Below, piece by piece: positions 7,698-16,837 of a DNA stretch of 41,392 nucleotides. Each line of letters starts with the position of its first letter. Position 1 is the first letter of the stretch. This DNA comes from Saprospiraceae bacterium (GTDB taxonomy: Bacteria; Bacteroidota; Bacteroidia; Chitinophagales; Saprospiraceae), in contig JALHRR010000044.1 of the NCBI GenBank assembly GCA_022841345.1, positions 1 to 41,392 on the forward strand, written 5' to 3'. The notes beneath the pieces were generated by a model. It saw nothing but the letters and a program-made list of their open reading frames with translations. It made no database searches and was not told where the DNA came from. A program made the translations under genes and the position numbers.

Positions 7698-9635
7698 ATG
7701 TATCTAATCAGACGAATTGGACTATCATTATTGTTTTTCCTTTCCATTACTGTTTCATTATGGTCCCAGGTTTATATTTCCAGCCATTTGCCGGAAAGTG
7801 GGAGAGGTGGTGAATTTATTAAACGACATAAAGGACCCAATTCAGTACAAATCGCTCCCCCATATGGGCAAAATATGCATCAAACATACTTTTATGTATG
7901 TATTCAGAATTTGCAGGTTGGTCCATTACACATCAAATTAGAATATGAATCCTTAAATAAGGTCCCCAAATTTGCAGCATACAAAATTGATGAAGGAGAA
8001 TGGCAATTGACCGAAAAGATTGATACCTCAGACTATGTAATTGATATACCCGAGGGTACCAAACGCTGTTACTTTGCTTCGGGCATTCCATTTACCTATG
8101 CAGACGTGAAGGAATATGTGGCCAATTTGCCGGAAGATATTGCCATGCCAATTAATTTAGGAGCAAAAAGTCTGGAAGGACGTGAAGTTCCTTTGATCAG
8201 AATTACCGATCCGGCAATACCTGATACTTATAAACAGCTGGTATGGGTACTGGGTGGTCAGCATCCCTTTGAGTTACCCGGACTACATACTGTACGTCAT
8301 ATGATGGATTTTCTGGTCTCAGATGATCCTGTAGCCAGAGAATTGAGACAGAAATCAATCTTCTATGTTTGCCCTTTAGTGGATGTAGATGCATCTGACA
8401 ATGGACTTTCTGGCAAGAAAAAGCTTGGAAGAGGCACTCCGGCATATCCGGTACAAGACTTGAACTGGGACTGGAATGTAATGCTTAACAGTAATAATTC
8501 TATCCGCAACACTCAGGGAGGCCCAAATGCTTACGACAATATCAGTCACCCTCAGGTATTTGCGTTACAACAATTGATTTATACAACAGCAAGAAACAAT
8601 CCACTTCGAATTTTCCTTGATAGTCACAGTCCATTTCCTGAAGATTGCGCAGGCAGTGATACCTGTGCCTTTCATTTTGTTGACAAATATCTTTTGGGAT
8701 CCAAACGATCTTACCATACGAGAGGTAGTCATATCAGGAAGTTCTGGGATCAGTATGAGACGTATATGCAGTTCAGACCTGTCTGTTTGTCAGATGCAAG
8801 TCCGGAAGGCAACTCAAATTCATCCAGTAATAGCCGGAAAGTCCATTCCAGGTCATATGGTCCGGGTGATCAGTTTGATTACGAGCGCAGTGCAGATTAC
8901 TGGGTAGATAGTGAGAATGCCCTGTATTATAGAAATACACTTTCGCATACTAATATCTTTTTCTCCACTACCATAGAAACGGGTTGGTTTGAGACTCCGG
9001 GAGCAAACAAAGAGGATGCCTTATATAAATTCTGGGATAAGGAAACCCTGAAAGCTCATGGTGCTGCACTTGTAAAAAGTATTCATCATCTGATGAATGA
9101 CTTCACAGTTGCTGCAGAAAATGATCAGATTATTGATTTGAAAAAGGAAAGAAAAAAATTCAAATGGTCCGGTGAATGGGAAGAGATTACTCAGCAAATT
9201 CCTAACACTTTGACACATTTTCATGAAGGAATTGCCCTGAGTACGCAGAAAACAGGTTCTAAATTTACCATTCCACTGGAAGTGACAGCTAGTGGGGTGT
9301 ATGATTTGTACACATGGTTCAATCCTGTAGTTCGTCCGCCATTTGATGCATTGCCAAATCTCAATGTTTCAGATCCATCAGCACAGTTTACGATTTTTGA
9401 TGGTAAGGAAACCACGCACATATTTGTGGATCAAACTAAGGATGGAGGTTATTGGTACAAGCTTACGACATTGTATCTGGACCCTGAAAATGGACCGATG
9501 TATATAGAAATAGCCAAGACCTCAAAAAATCAGAAGTATGTCATTGCCGATGCCATTAGGATTGCTCCTTCATTTGGTATGGCAACAGAACCAACAACAC
9601 TTTATCCCTTTAAGGTAGAAGAATCAAATGAGTAA
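7698..9635 (+). CDS. Secreted M14-like metallopeptidase with golvesin C-terminal-like domain
   Basis: A 645-residue exported protein; signal peptide about 1-23 (FFLSITVSLWSQ). The M14 zinc-carboxypeptidase fold is suggested by GGQHPFELPG (zinc ligands His189 and Glu192), PLVDVDASDNG, DLNWDWN (254-260), FLDSHSP (third zinc ligand His310) and STTIETGW (Glu427 as likely general base). In classical M14 enzymes the DLNWDWN position reads N-R; here the substrate-carboxylate-binding Arg is replaced by Trp, so the substrate may not be a peptide C-terminus. The last ~130 residues (ASGVYDLYTWFNP ... YVIADAIRI) match the golvesin/Xly carbohydrate-binding-like module. Peptidoglycan or glycopeptide processing is plausible but inferred. 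It is monocistronic and followed by a terminator. Confidence 0.82.
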   Translation: MYLIRRIGLSLLFFLSITVSLWSQVYISSHLPESGRGGEFIKRHKGPNSVQIAPPYGQNMHQTYFYVCIQNLQVGPLHIKLEYESLNKVPKFAAYKIDEGEWQLTEKIDTSDYVIDIPEGTKRCYFASGIPFTYADVKEYVANLPEDIAMPINLGAKSLEGREVPLIRITDPAIPDTYKQLVWVLGGQHPFELPGLHTVRHMMDFLVSDDPVARELRQKSIFYVCPLVDVDASDNGLSGKKKLGRGTPAYPVQDLNWDWNVMLNSNNSIRNTQGGPNAYDNISHPQVFALQQLIYTTARNNPLRIFLDSHSPFPEDCAGSDTCAFHFVDKYLLGSKRSYHTRGSHIRKFWDQYETYMQFRPVCLSDASPEGNSNSSSNSRKVHSRSYGPGDQFDYERSADYWVDSENALYYRNTLSHTNIFFSTTIETGWFETPGANKEDALYKFWDKETLKAHGAALVKSIHHLMNDFTVAAENDQIIDLKKERKKFKWSGEWEEITQQIPNTLTHFHEGIALSTQKTGSKFTIPLEVTASGVYDLYTWFNPVVRPPFDALPNLNVSDPSAQFTIFDGKETTHIFVDQTKDGGYWYKLTTLYLDPENGPMYIEIAKTSKNQKYVIADAIRIAPSFGMATEPTTLYPFKVEESNE

Positions 9636-9677
9636 TTTAAAAGTATAAAATTTGGCTGAAGAAGTCATAATGAAAAG

Positions 9678-9711
9678 TGATTCCGGGCGCAAGTTCGGGA
9701 TCATTTTTTTT
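9678..9711 (+). terminator. Rho-independent terminator after the M14-like gene
   Basis: TGATTCCG pairs with CGGGATCA (one G-U pair) around a loop containing GGCGCAAGTT, and is followed by an almost unbroken run of T on the plus strand. It lies about 40 bp after the stop codon. Confidence 0.75.
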
Positions 9712-9723
9712 ATCTATTAAATG

Positions 9724-9865
9724 GCTTGCAAGCGTCTCTGACGCGCAGCAGGATGTTCGCAAGTCTCTGACTTGTACTGCATAGTAATTATTAAGCATTT
9801 CTAGTGCAAGTCAGAGACTTGCAGTCAGTGCGTTTCGGGTCGGAGACCCAAAACGAGCGAAGAGA
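9724..9865. repeat. Left ~142-bp REP-like composite repeat
   Basis: The block contains three nested palindromes: GCAAGTCTCTGACTTG-type, GCAAGTC-AGA-GACTTGC, and CGTTTCGGGTC-GGA-GACCCAAAACG. It is nearly identical, in the same orientation, to a 141-bp block at 10747-10887 on the other side of the transposase gene, with only a handful of differences. Palindromic elements beside a RAYT gene are the expected substrates of that enzyme. Confidence 0.85.
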
Positions 9866-9945
9866 AGAGAGAATGTGAGCGGATACTTAAGCGTCAAAAA
9901 TAAAGTAGGAAGGTGGTTAAAAACACGTAAGAAGATAGAGGATAT

Positions 9946-10530
9946 TTAAGTTCCTGAAGAATATCCTTTCCATGACAATGGCAAATCCAAAACAGTGACA
10001 TCAAGTATCCCATTTCCGGTTTCGTAATTTGAAGCACTGCTATAAAGGTAATCGCTTGCTGTATCCACCCAGCCTTCTCTTACTGGATTTAAGTGAATGT
10101 AATCCACTTTTTGAGCTATGACTGGAAGTGTAAAAAGGTTAATGGGATGGTTATCTAGCTTCCAAAATCTATACTTTCTGTTTCCTGAAGCTGTTGCACC
10201 TCTATAAGCAAAGCGATGTAATAACCATTCTCTGCGGCTTTCTCTTTTACCATTTTCTATTTTATCGAGGATAGTGTTGGCTGTGAATTTTTTGAAGTCA
10301 CGTAATATGTCAGAAAGAGTTATTGTATCATTTGCTTTTACGACCATGTGAATGTGACTGCTCATAATAACATATGCGCATATTATAAGACCTTTTTCTT
10401 TTTGACAGTATTTGAGGCTATCAATGATGATGTCTTTATATGATTTTCGAATGAATATATCAACCCAATCTACAATTGTCATTGTGAGAAATGTAAGTCC
10501 ATGTTGATCTATGATTTTATATCTGCCCAT
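9946..10530 (-). CDS. REP-associated tyrosine transposase (RAYT, IS200-like Y1 family)
   Basis: A 194-residue Y1_Tnp (IS200-like HUH) protein. The HUH motif is SSHIHMVV (His59, His61) and the candidate catalytic tyrosine is Tyr144 in VDYIHLNPVREGWV, the signature usually seen in RAYTs. The W-x-x-HRFAY and KYRFWKLDNHPI segments also fit this family. RAYTs nick and join single-stranded DNA at REP palindromes; they are generally domesticated, single-copy genes that spread REPs rather than themselves. Both flanks carry palindromic repeats, supporting the call. The ORF is intact and looks functional. Confidence 0.9.
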   Translation of the reverse strand: MGRYKIIDQHGLTFLTMTIVDWVDIFIRKSYKDIIIDSLKYCQKEKGLIICAYVIMSSHIHMVVKANDTITLSDILRDFKKFTANTILDKIENGKRESRREWLLHRFAYRGATASGNRKYRFWKLDNHPINLFTLPVIAQKVDYIHLNPVREGWVDTASDYLYSSASNYETGNGILDVTVLDLPLSWKGYSSGT

Positions 10531-10746
10531 ATAATTTCAATATTGAATGATTGTTATTTCCTGCTATTATTAAAAACTGTCGAGATTAATAATCAGGAAA
10601 TGAAGTTAATAAATGAAGAGATTAGAATCAAGTGGAGTTTGCAAATTTTTTTATTGCGTAAGCTATCGATAATCTTCACTTAGTATTACAGTGTATTTGA
10701 CCTTTTTTATGATTGGGCGCGTCTTTGACGCACCTCCCTCTTTTTT

Positions 10747-10887
10747 GCTTGCAAGCGTCTCTGACGCGCAGCAGGATGTTCGCAAGTCTCTGACTTGTAC
10801 TGCATAGCATTATTAAGCATTTCTAGTGCAAGTCAGAGACTTGCAGACAGTGCGTTTCGGGTCGGAGACCCAAAACAAGCAAAGAGA
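10747..10887. repeat. Right ~141-bp REP-like composite repeat
   Basis: This is a direct repeat of the block at 9724-9865. It carries the same three palindromes in the same order, differing by a 1-bp indel in the AT-rich centre and a few substitutions. It lies 216 bp upstream of the transposase start. The preceding spacer (10531-10746) has no recognisable gene. Confidence 0.85.
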
Positions 10888-10900
10888 TGCATGATGTCAA

Positions 10901-11055
10901 CAAGTCGCCGACTTGTATTGTATTGTATTGTATCGTAAAGGTAGTTTTAGTCAATGCAAGTCAGAGATTTGCAGACAGTGCGTTTCGGGTAGGAGACCCA
11001 TAACGAGCGAAGAGAGGAGTAATTCGGGTCGGAGGCCAAAACGAGCGAAGTGAGG
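10901..11055. repeat. Decayed REP-like copies with a pentamer array
   Basis: The block starts with a perfect hairpin CAAGTC-GCC-GACTTG (10901-10915), then four copies of TTGTA (10913-10932). A diverged third copy of the GCAAGTC...GCAGACAGTGCGTTTCGGGT segment follows (from 10956), and finally a shorter GGGTC-GGA-GGCC remnant with the AACGAGCGAAG tail (to 11055). It looks like successive partial insertions or duplications of the element flanking the RAYT. Confidence 0.7.
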
Positions 11056-11121
11056 AAATAAGTGAATATGAGATTTTAAACGGGCGAATTTATGTAATTG
11101 GTGGGTGATCAGCCTGCAAAG

Positions 11122-11628
11122 TTATTTCACTTCGGCTTTTAATATCTCATTCAGTCTGGTCCTGATCTCTGCAATGTCATAATTTTCTTCCATCAGTACA
11201 TAAGACTTTTTTTGGCGGGTTTCTATGTATAAAAATATATCAGGTTCTCCTTCATTGACACTCATCAATCCTCTGCCTCCGGGTTCAGATACCAGGCGGA
11301 CCAGAATAATATCGTCCACCTGCAAACTGTCTCCCTGTATCAAAACATAGTTGTCTGAAATACTTACAGGACTTAGTCTGGACCACTGCCAGAAGCTGAA
11401 GATTGCTGTACCTGCACACAGCACAATAAGGAAGGCTCCCAGTAACAGCCCCAATTGTCTGAAAGATGCTCTGATACTCTTGTTCCTGTTCAGGAAGTAA
11501 AGTATTATAAGAAAAATAGCAGATATAAGGAGTGCTAAAATGAATGTAATCTTTTCACTCTCAGCCTGGGCTTCGAATACCAGGGTATCCATATAGTTTG
11601 ATTTAATAAATGCCTGTGTCGACTCCAA
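11122..11628 (-). CDS. Small two-helix membrane protein of unknown function
   Basis: A 168-residue protein with two strongly hydrophobic helices (about 28-46, FILALLISAIFLIILYFL, and about 60-80, LGLLLGAFLIVLCAGTAIF). A C-terminal ~80-residue soluble region follows (ISDNYVLIQGDSLQVDDI ... SYVLMEENYDIAEIRTRLNEIL) that has the strand/helix rhythm of a PH-like membrane-protein tail. I do not recognise a named family. Met13 is an alternative start. The gene follows the acyl-CoA dehydrogenase by 18 bp on the same strand, so the two are probably co-transcribed. Confidence 0.7.
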   Translation of the reverse strand: MESTQAFIKSNYMDTLVFEAQAESEKITFILALLISAIFLIILYFLNRNKSIRASFRQLGLLLGAFLIVLCAGTAIFSFWQWSRLSPVSISDNYVLIQGDSLQVDDIILVRLVSEPGGRGLMSVNEGEPDIFLYIETRQKKSYVLMEENYDIAEIRTRLNEILKAEVK

Positions 11629-11646
11629 CAGGGATCTTATGTATAA

Positions 11647-12798
11647 TTAATCTCTCAGCAGTTCTCTTGAAATAACAAGTTTCTGGATTTCAGATGTTCC
11701 TTCTCCAATGGTACATAATTTAGAGTCTCTGTAGAATTTTTCGACAGGGTAGTCCTTCGTATATCCATAACCTCCATGAATCTGAACTGCATCTGTTGCC
11801 ACCTGAACACAAATTTCTGAGGCATAATATTTGGCCATTGCTGAGAGCTGAGTCACTTTTTCACCGTTGTCTTTAAGGTAACCGGACTTGCGGGTCAGTA
11901 ATTCTGCAGCTTGTATTTTTGTTGCCATATCTGCCAGTTTGAAGCTGATTCCCTGAAAGTTGGCTATTGGCTGACCAAATTGTTCTCTTTCTTTGGCGTA
12001 TTTGACAGATGCTTCATATGCGCCTTTTGCAATTCCCAGTGATAGTGCTGCAATTGAAATTCTTCCACCATCCAATATTTTCATGGATTGAATAAATCCT
12101 TCTCCGACTTGTCCAAGAACCTGACTCTTGTGGACACGGCAATTATCAAAAATCATTTCCGCCGTTTCAGAGGCCCGCATGCCGAGTTTATTTTCTTTTT
12201 TACCTGCTGTAAATCCTTCAACGCCTCTTTCTACCACAAAAGCGGTCATTCCTCTGCTGTCCAATAATTCACCGGTACGTGCAATGACAACCGCTACATT
12301 ACTGGATTTTCCGTGAGTGATCCAGTTTTTTGTACCATTGAGGATAAAATAATCACCATCTTCAAAGGCAACGCACTTCATTCTCGCTGCATCGCTTCCG
12401 GTATTTGGTTCTGTCAAGCCCCAGGCTCCAATCCACTCTCCGGTAGCCAGTTTAGGTAAATATTTGCGTTTCTGTTCTTCATTACCAAAGGTCATGATAT
12501 GTCCTGTGCATAGAGAATTGTGCGCAGCAACTGATAGCCCAATAGAACTGTCCACTTTTGATATCTCTTCAATAATTGTGATATATGCCTGATATGAAAG
12601 TCCTGAACCCTGATATTCTTCAGGAACTAATACTCCTAAATATCCTTGCTCTCCCAATTTATGCATCAGTTCTATAGGGAAATACTGAGCCTCATCCCAT
12701 TCCATGATAAATGGCCTGATATGAGTCTCTGCAAAATCACGAACACTTTCTCTTATGAGCTGTAGGTTATCTTCTTGAATATCTGTTTCTGTAAACAT
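11647..12798 (-). CDS. Acyl-CoA dehydrogenase (short/medium-chain type)
   Basis: A complete 383-residue FAD-dependent acyl-CoA dehydrogenase. Evidence includes the N-terminal helical domain, the FAD-binding strand [14 protein letters not shown], the [11 protein letters not shown] segment, [19 protein letters not shown], and the C-terminal [20 protein letters not shown] signature. The catalytic base is probably Glu366 in IGEGTSEIQ, the position used by butyryl-CoA and medium-chain enzymes. It oxidises acyl-CoA to 2-enoyl-CoA, passing electrons to ETF. Chain-length preference cannot be read from the sequence. A TACTTTTG -7-like box lies about 32 bp upstream of the ATG. Confidence 0.93.
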   Translation of the reverse strand: MFTETDIQEDNLQLIRESVRDFAETHIRPFIMEWDEAQYFPIELMHKLGEQGYLGVLVPEEYQGSGLSYQAYITIIEEISKVDSSIGLSVAAHNSLCTGHIMTFGNEEQKRKYLPKLATGEWIGAWGLTEPNTGSDAARMKCVAFEDGDYFILNGTKNWITHGKSSNVAVVIARTGELLDSRGMTAFVVERGVEGFTAGKKENKLGMRASETAEMIFDNCRVHKSQVLGQVGEGFIQSMKILDGGRISIAALSLGIAKGAYEASVKYAKEREQFGQPIANFQGISFKLADMATKIQAAELLTRKSGYLKDNGEKVTQLSAMAKYYASEICVQVATDAVQIHGGYGYTKDYPVEKFYRDSKLCTIGEGTSEIQKLVISRELLRD

Positions 12799-12829
12799 TT
12801 ATATAGTTTAATTTTCAATTTAATCAGTG

Positions 12830-12837
12830 CAAAAGTA
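12830..12837 (-). promoter_or_regulatory. Putative -7 promoter box of the acyl-CoA dehydrogenase gene
   Basis: On the minus strand the sequence reads TACTTTTG, a match to the Bacteroidota -7 consensus TAnnTTTG, 32-39 bp before the start codon. No convincing -33 TTG at the proper spacing was found. Confidence 0.4.
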
Positions 12838-13209
12838 GCTTATTCAAGCCTATTATTGAAATATTAACACTTTACTCTTCCCGGTCAAACAGGTTTGATG
12901 AGACGAAGTTCAATCACCGGGTATGTAATTATTTAGTTTTTGATCCATTTTAATGTGATGCCAATACTTCAACTTAATGGCGATACACGGTTGAATTATC
13001 TTCTTATCAGACAGAAAGTCATAAGTCTTCGCACCAATAAATGGTCTCATCTTTATTCCTTTTTCATACTTCTTTTCAATATTATAATTACGTAATCTCA
13101 GGTCCAAAGCGTCTGTCTTCCAGAATATTAACCAGATTTTTCCCATGGGGTATTAACATTTAATACATTCAAATCTTAATATCTTAATTTCATTTATTCA
13201 TAAAATCTA
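12838..13209. other. Divergent intergenic region without a supported gene
   Basis: This spacer separates the divergent acyl-CoA dehydrogenase and smc genes. A 78-codon minus-strand ORF (12910-13146) lies in it but shows no recognisable domain or ribosome site, so I do not call it. The remainder is AT-rich and presumably carries the promoters for both neighbours. Confidence 0.4.
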
Positions 13210-13217
13210 TATATTTG
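13210..13217 (+). promoter_or_regulatory. Putative -7 promoter box of smc
   Basis: TATATTTG matches the TAnnTTTG consensus and ends 5 bp before the smc ATG at 13223. If used, transcription would start at or near the start codon, giving a nearly leaderless mRNA. No clear -33 element was seen. Confidence 0.4.
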
Positions 13218-13222
13218 CAGCT

Positions 13223-16200
13223 ATGCGTCTGCAGACTATTGAGATAAAAGGATTTAAGAGCTTTGCCAAAGATACTGTCATTCATTTTAATGACAATGTG
13301 ATTGGTATTGTAGGGCCTAATGGTTCCGGCAAATCCAATGTGATAGACGCTATTCGCTGGGTTTTGGGTGAGCAAAAAACGACAGAACTTAGATTGGATC
13401 AAATGTCCAATGTATTATTTAACGGCACAAGTAAGAGAAAAGCCACTAATATCGCTAAAGTAGCTATTACTTTTCAGAATGATCGGGGCCTGCTTCCTAC
13501 AGATTTTCATTCAGTAACGATTTCCAGAACGCTTGACAGGGGTGGTTCCAGTGAATACAGGCTCAATGATGTGCCATGCAGACTGAAAGACATTCATGCT
13601 TTGCTGGTAGACACCGGAATAGGCTCTGATTCCTACGCTATTATTGCTCTCGGAATGGTAGATGATATTTTGAGCGACAAAGAACATTCCCGGCGGAGGA
13701 TGCTCGAGCAAGCAGCAGGGATCACAAAATTTAAACAAAGGAAAAAGGAAACGCTTCAGAAACTCCAGCTTACAAATGATGACCTCAATAGGGTAGAGGA
13801 TCTGCTTGCAGAAATCGAGTCCAATCTAAAATCTCTCGAAAAGCAGGCGAAGCGAACACAGAAGTTCCTGGAGTATAAGGAACAGTACAAAGAAATAAGT
13901 GTGTCTATTGCAAGGATGCAGGCACATAAGTATAAAGAGGATTACAAAAGGCTGGATACAGCTATTCAGAAGGAACTGGATCAATATCGAACAGTTGAAA
14001 TTGAAATACAATCAGAAGAGGCTGCACTTGAAAAGCACAAAGCACAGCACCTTAATGAAGAGGCTCAACTGAGTGAACACCAAAAACAGTTATCAGCAAC
14101 TGTACATAGTTTGCGTTCTGCTGAATCTTCCAGAAGCACATTGCAACAGCAGCAGGAATTCCTCCAAACCAACCGCACGGAAACTGAGAAACAAATAGAA
14201 TCACAGATCAGTAAGCAATCCCAAATCAGTATCAAAATTGGGATCTTGAAAGAAAGGCTTGAAGCTGAATCTTCAAAAGTAAATGCCTTAAAGGAAATTC
14301 TAAGTGTTAAAGAAGTAGCAGTACAATCTGCCAAAACCGCACAAGCGCAACATCAATCCTCACTGGATGCTATTAATCAGTCGCTTCGTGCTGCCCAGCA
14401 AAAGCAATTTGAGCTGGAAAAACAAAAGGCTGTCGATCAGAGCCGCATGGATAATCTGATTCGGGAAAAGGACAAGGAAGAGAAAGACTTTGAACAACAG
14501 CAAATTACATTCAAAGATTTGGAGCTTCGAATTGCAGCAGACCAAAAGAAACTTGAGGATCTTGAATCTGATTTGAATCAGTTGGAAACAAAGGAGAATC
14601 AACGCCTGCAGCTTCTGGAGTCAATGGAGGAGAAGCGTCAGAAAATTCAAATGGATCTGGATCAACTCAAGAGAAGCCTATCTTCCAAAAAACATGAATT
14701 TGATCTGACGAAATCCCTGGTTGAAAATCTGGAAGGCTTTCCGGAATCGATCAAATTTTTGTCGGCAAAAAAGGATTGGCAAAAGCAACCTGTCTTACTA
14801 TCAGATATTTTATACTGTGATCCGCAGTATCGGGTAGCGCTCGAGCATTATTTGGAGCCTTATCTCAATTATTTTGTGGTGCCTGACCACGATACTGCCA
14901 TACAGGCCATTCAATTACTGGAACAATCTCAAAAAGGGAAAGCCAATTTTTTTATACTCAGTGCTTTTAGAGATGAAATAATAGCTGTTGAGAATTTGCC
15001 CGGAAGGTTATCTGCATTGGATGTTTTGAAAGTGGATGATGCCTATTTGCCTCTTCTTTCTCAATTATTAAAAAATGTTTCTTTCCTGCTGGACCCCAAA
15101 GTGGCTGCTGATCAGGTTGATCTGTCACTTCTGAGTGATCAGGATGTTCTTTTACATCTGAATGGGAGTATAGTGTTTGGAAAGCGTGTTTTATCCGGTG
15201 GTTCAGTAGGGCTTTTTGAAGGGAAAAAGATAGGTCGCAAGAAGAACTTGGAGGTTCTTGAGCAGGATATTAAAGGTCTCCATAAGGATATTTTTGAATT
15301 AGAGAGTAGCTTAGCCGCCACAATCGGGGATATAAAACAAATCAAGCATTCATCTTATGTCGAAGCCATCAGGCTGATAAACAGACAGATAGCTGATCAA
15401 AAGAATTCGTTCAATCAAAAAATGGCTTCTCATCAGTCGCTGGCTGCATCGATGCAGCAATTTGAAGAGCGGAGAATTGCCAAAACTACTGAACTTGAAA
15501 GCATTCAACAGCGAATGACGGAGCATTCAAATATTTGGCAGGCGGTTGTTAAAGAAGTAGATGAGTTTGCAGCTGTTGTCAACTCGGGCAATATAGAATA
15601 CCAGGAATTAAGTGCAAAAGTTCAGCAGCTGAATGCAGAATTTAATCAGAGTCATATATCTCTGCTTCAGCAACAAAATCTGGCTGATACTATTCGTAAA
15701 GACCTGGATTATGCTGAGTATGAACTTCAGGAAGTCGCTCATCTCATCGCATCCGCCAATCAAAGAATTGAGGAAAATACTATTAAGCTACAGGAAAATA
15801 AGCTTTCGCTGGAAAAAATAGTCCTCAGCATACAATCCCTGATTGCAGAGAAATCTGAGCGCGAAAAGCTACTTACTGCCTCCGAACAGGTGTTTTTTGA
15901 AGCCAGGAATACTGCCCAGAAAATGGAGAACACCATAAGGGAGAAGCAAAGGCAATTGCTCCAGCAACAAGGGCTTATCAATCAGATGAAAGACAAATTC
16001 TCTGAAGCTAAGTACAACCTTAGTTCCATCTCAGAGCGCCTTCGGATTGAATTTGATATACAATTAAATGAATTGATCAATCTACCGGAGCTGAGTTCTG
16101 AAGATAGTGAAGCAGAGTTGCAAAATCAATCTGAAAAACTGAAGCAGCGAATTGCTTCTTTGGGAGATATTAATCCAATGGCACTGGAAGCTTACCAGGA

Positions 16201-16795
16201 AATGAAGGAGCGATTTGATTTTATTTCAAAACAGCGGGATGATATCCGGGAAGCACAGACGTCACTGATGGACACGATCTCTGAAATTGAGCAAACAGCC
16301 CGGGCTAAATTCCTGTACGCATTTGAAGAAGTCAGGAAGAATTTTATTCATGTTTTCAGAAGCTTATTTACTGAAGAAGATGAATGTGACCTGGTGCTGG
16401 AAGATCCTGAGCATCCCCTGGAATCAGAGATTGGAATCATTGCAAAACCGAAAGGCAAGCGGCCCCAGACGATTCATCAGCTTTCCGGCGGTGAAAAGAC
16501 ATTGACTGCCATAGCTTTATTGTTTTCATTTTACCTGCTCAAACCTGCGCCTTTCTGTATATTCGATGAGGTAGATGCCCCTCTGGATGATTCAAATATT
16601 GAGAAATTCAACAAGATCATCATGAAGTTCTCAGCTGATTCCCAGTTTGTCGTGGTGACTCACAACAAAGGCACGATGGCAGCCATGGATATGATTTATG
16701 GTGTGTACATGGAAGAGGAGGGAGTGTCTTCTCTTAGTCCTGTAGATTTCAGGAAGTTTGAGCATACGGGATTGTTTGAGACGATGGAGGGGTGA
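13223..16795 (+). CDS. smc: Chromosome segregation protein SMC
   Basis: A 1190-residue SMC ATPase, full length for the family. The Walker A motif is GPNGSGKSN (31-39). Long coiled coils extend from about 165 to 500 and 670 to 1010. A central hinge (about 510-660, GFPESIKFLSAKKDWQ ... GKRVLSGGSVGLFEGKKIG) separates them. The C-terminal head has the ABC signature LSGGEKTLTAIAL (about 1086-1098) and Walker B CIFDEVDAPLDD (about 1112-1123). SMC dimerises through the hinge and organises and segregates the chromosome with ScpA and ScpB, which are not in this window. It is the only rightward gene between 9.7 and 31 kb and appears monocistronic. Confidence 0.97.
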   Translation: MRLQTIEIKGFKSFAKDTVIHFNDNVIGIVGPNGSGKSNVIDAIRWVLGEQKTTELRLDQMSNVLFNGTSKRKATNIAKVAITFQNDRGLLPTDFHSVTISRTLDRGGSSEYRLNDVPCRLKDIHALLVDTGIGSDSYAIIALGMVDDILSDKEHSRRRMLEQAAGITKFKQRKKETLQKLQLTNDDLNRVEDLLAEIESNLKSLEKQAKRTQKFLEYKEQYKEISVSIARMQAHKYKEDYKRLDTAIQKELDQYRTVEIEIQSEEAALEKHKAQHLNEEAQLSEHQKQLSATVHSLRSAESSRSTLQQQQEFLQTNRTETEKQIESQISKQSQISIKIGILKERLEAESSKVNALKEILSVKEVAVQSAKTAQAQHQSSLDAINQSLRAAQQKQFELEKQKAVDQSRMDNLIREKDKEEKDFEQQQITFKDLELRIAADQKKLEDLESDLNQLETKENQRLQLLESMEEKRQKIQMDLDQLKRSLSSKKHEFDLTKSLVENLEGFPESIKFLSAKKDWQKQPVLLSDILYCDPQYRVALEHYLEPYLNYFVVPDHDTAIQAIQLLEQSQKGKANFFILSAFRDEIIAVENLPGRLSALDVLKVDDAYLPLLSQLLKNVSFLLDPKVAADQVDLSLLSDQDVLLHLNGSIVFGKRVLSGGSVGLFEGKKIGRKKNLEVLEQDIKGLHKDIFELESSLAATIGDIKQIKHSSYVEAIRLINRQIADQKNSFNQKMASHQSLAASMQQFEERRIAKTTELESIQQRMTEHSNIWQAVVKEVDEFAAVVNSGNIEYQELSAKVQQLNAEFNQSHISLLQQQNLADTIRKDLDYAEYELQEVAHLIASANQRIEENTIKLQENKLSLEKIVLSIQSLIAEKSEREKLLTASEQVFFEARNTAQKMENTIREKQRQLLQQQGLINQMKDKFSEAKYNLSSISERLRIEFDIQLNELINLPELSSEDSEAELQNQSEKLKQRIASLGDINPMALEAYQEMKERFDFISKQRDDIREAQTSLMDTISEIEQTARAKFLYAFEEVRKNFIHVFRSLFTEEDECDLVLEDPEHPLESEIGIIAKPKGKRPQTIHQLSGGEKTLTAIALLFSFYLLKPAPFCIFDEVDAPLDDSNIEKFNKIIMKFSADSQFVVVTHNKGTMAAMDMIYGVYMEEEGVSSLSPVDFRKFEHTGLFETMEG

Positions 16796-16837
16796 GGGGG
16801 AAAATGTGAAGGCCTGAAAATTCAATCACCAATCCGG

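Noticed and set aside
12910-13146. 78-codon minus-strand ORF between the acyl-CoA dehydrogenase and smc genes
   Set aside because: A short MRPFIGAK stretch recalls VOC proteins, but the similarity stops at once in all frames, and there is no supporting context. It could be a tiny remnant at most.
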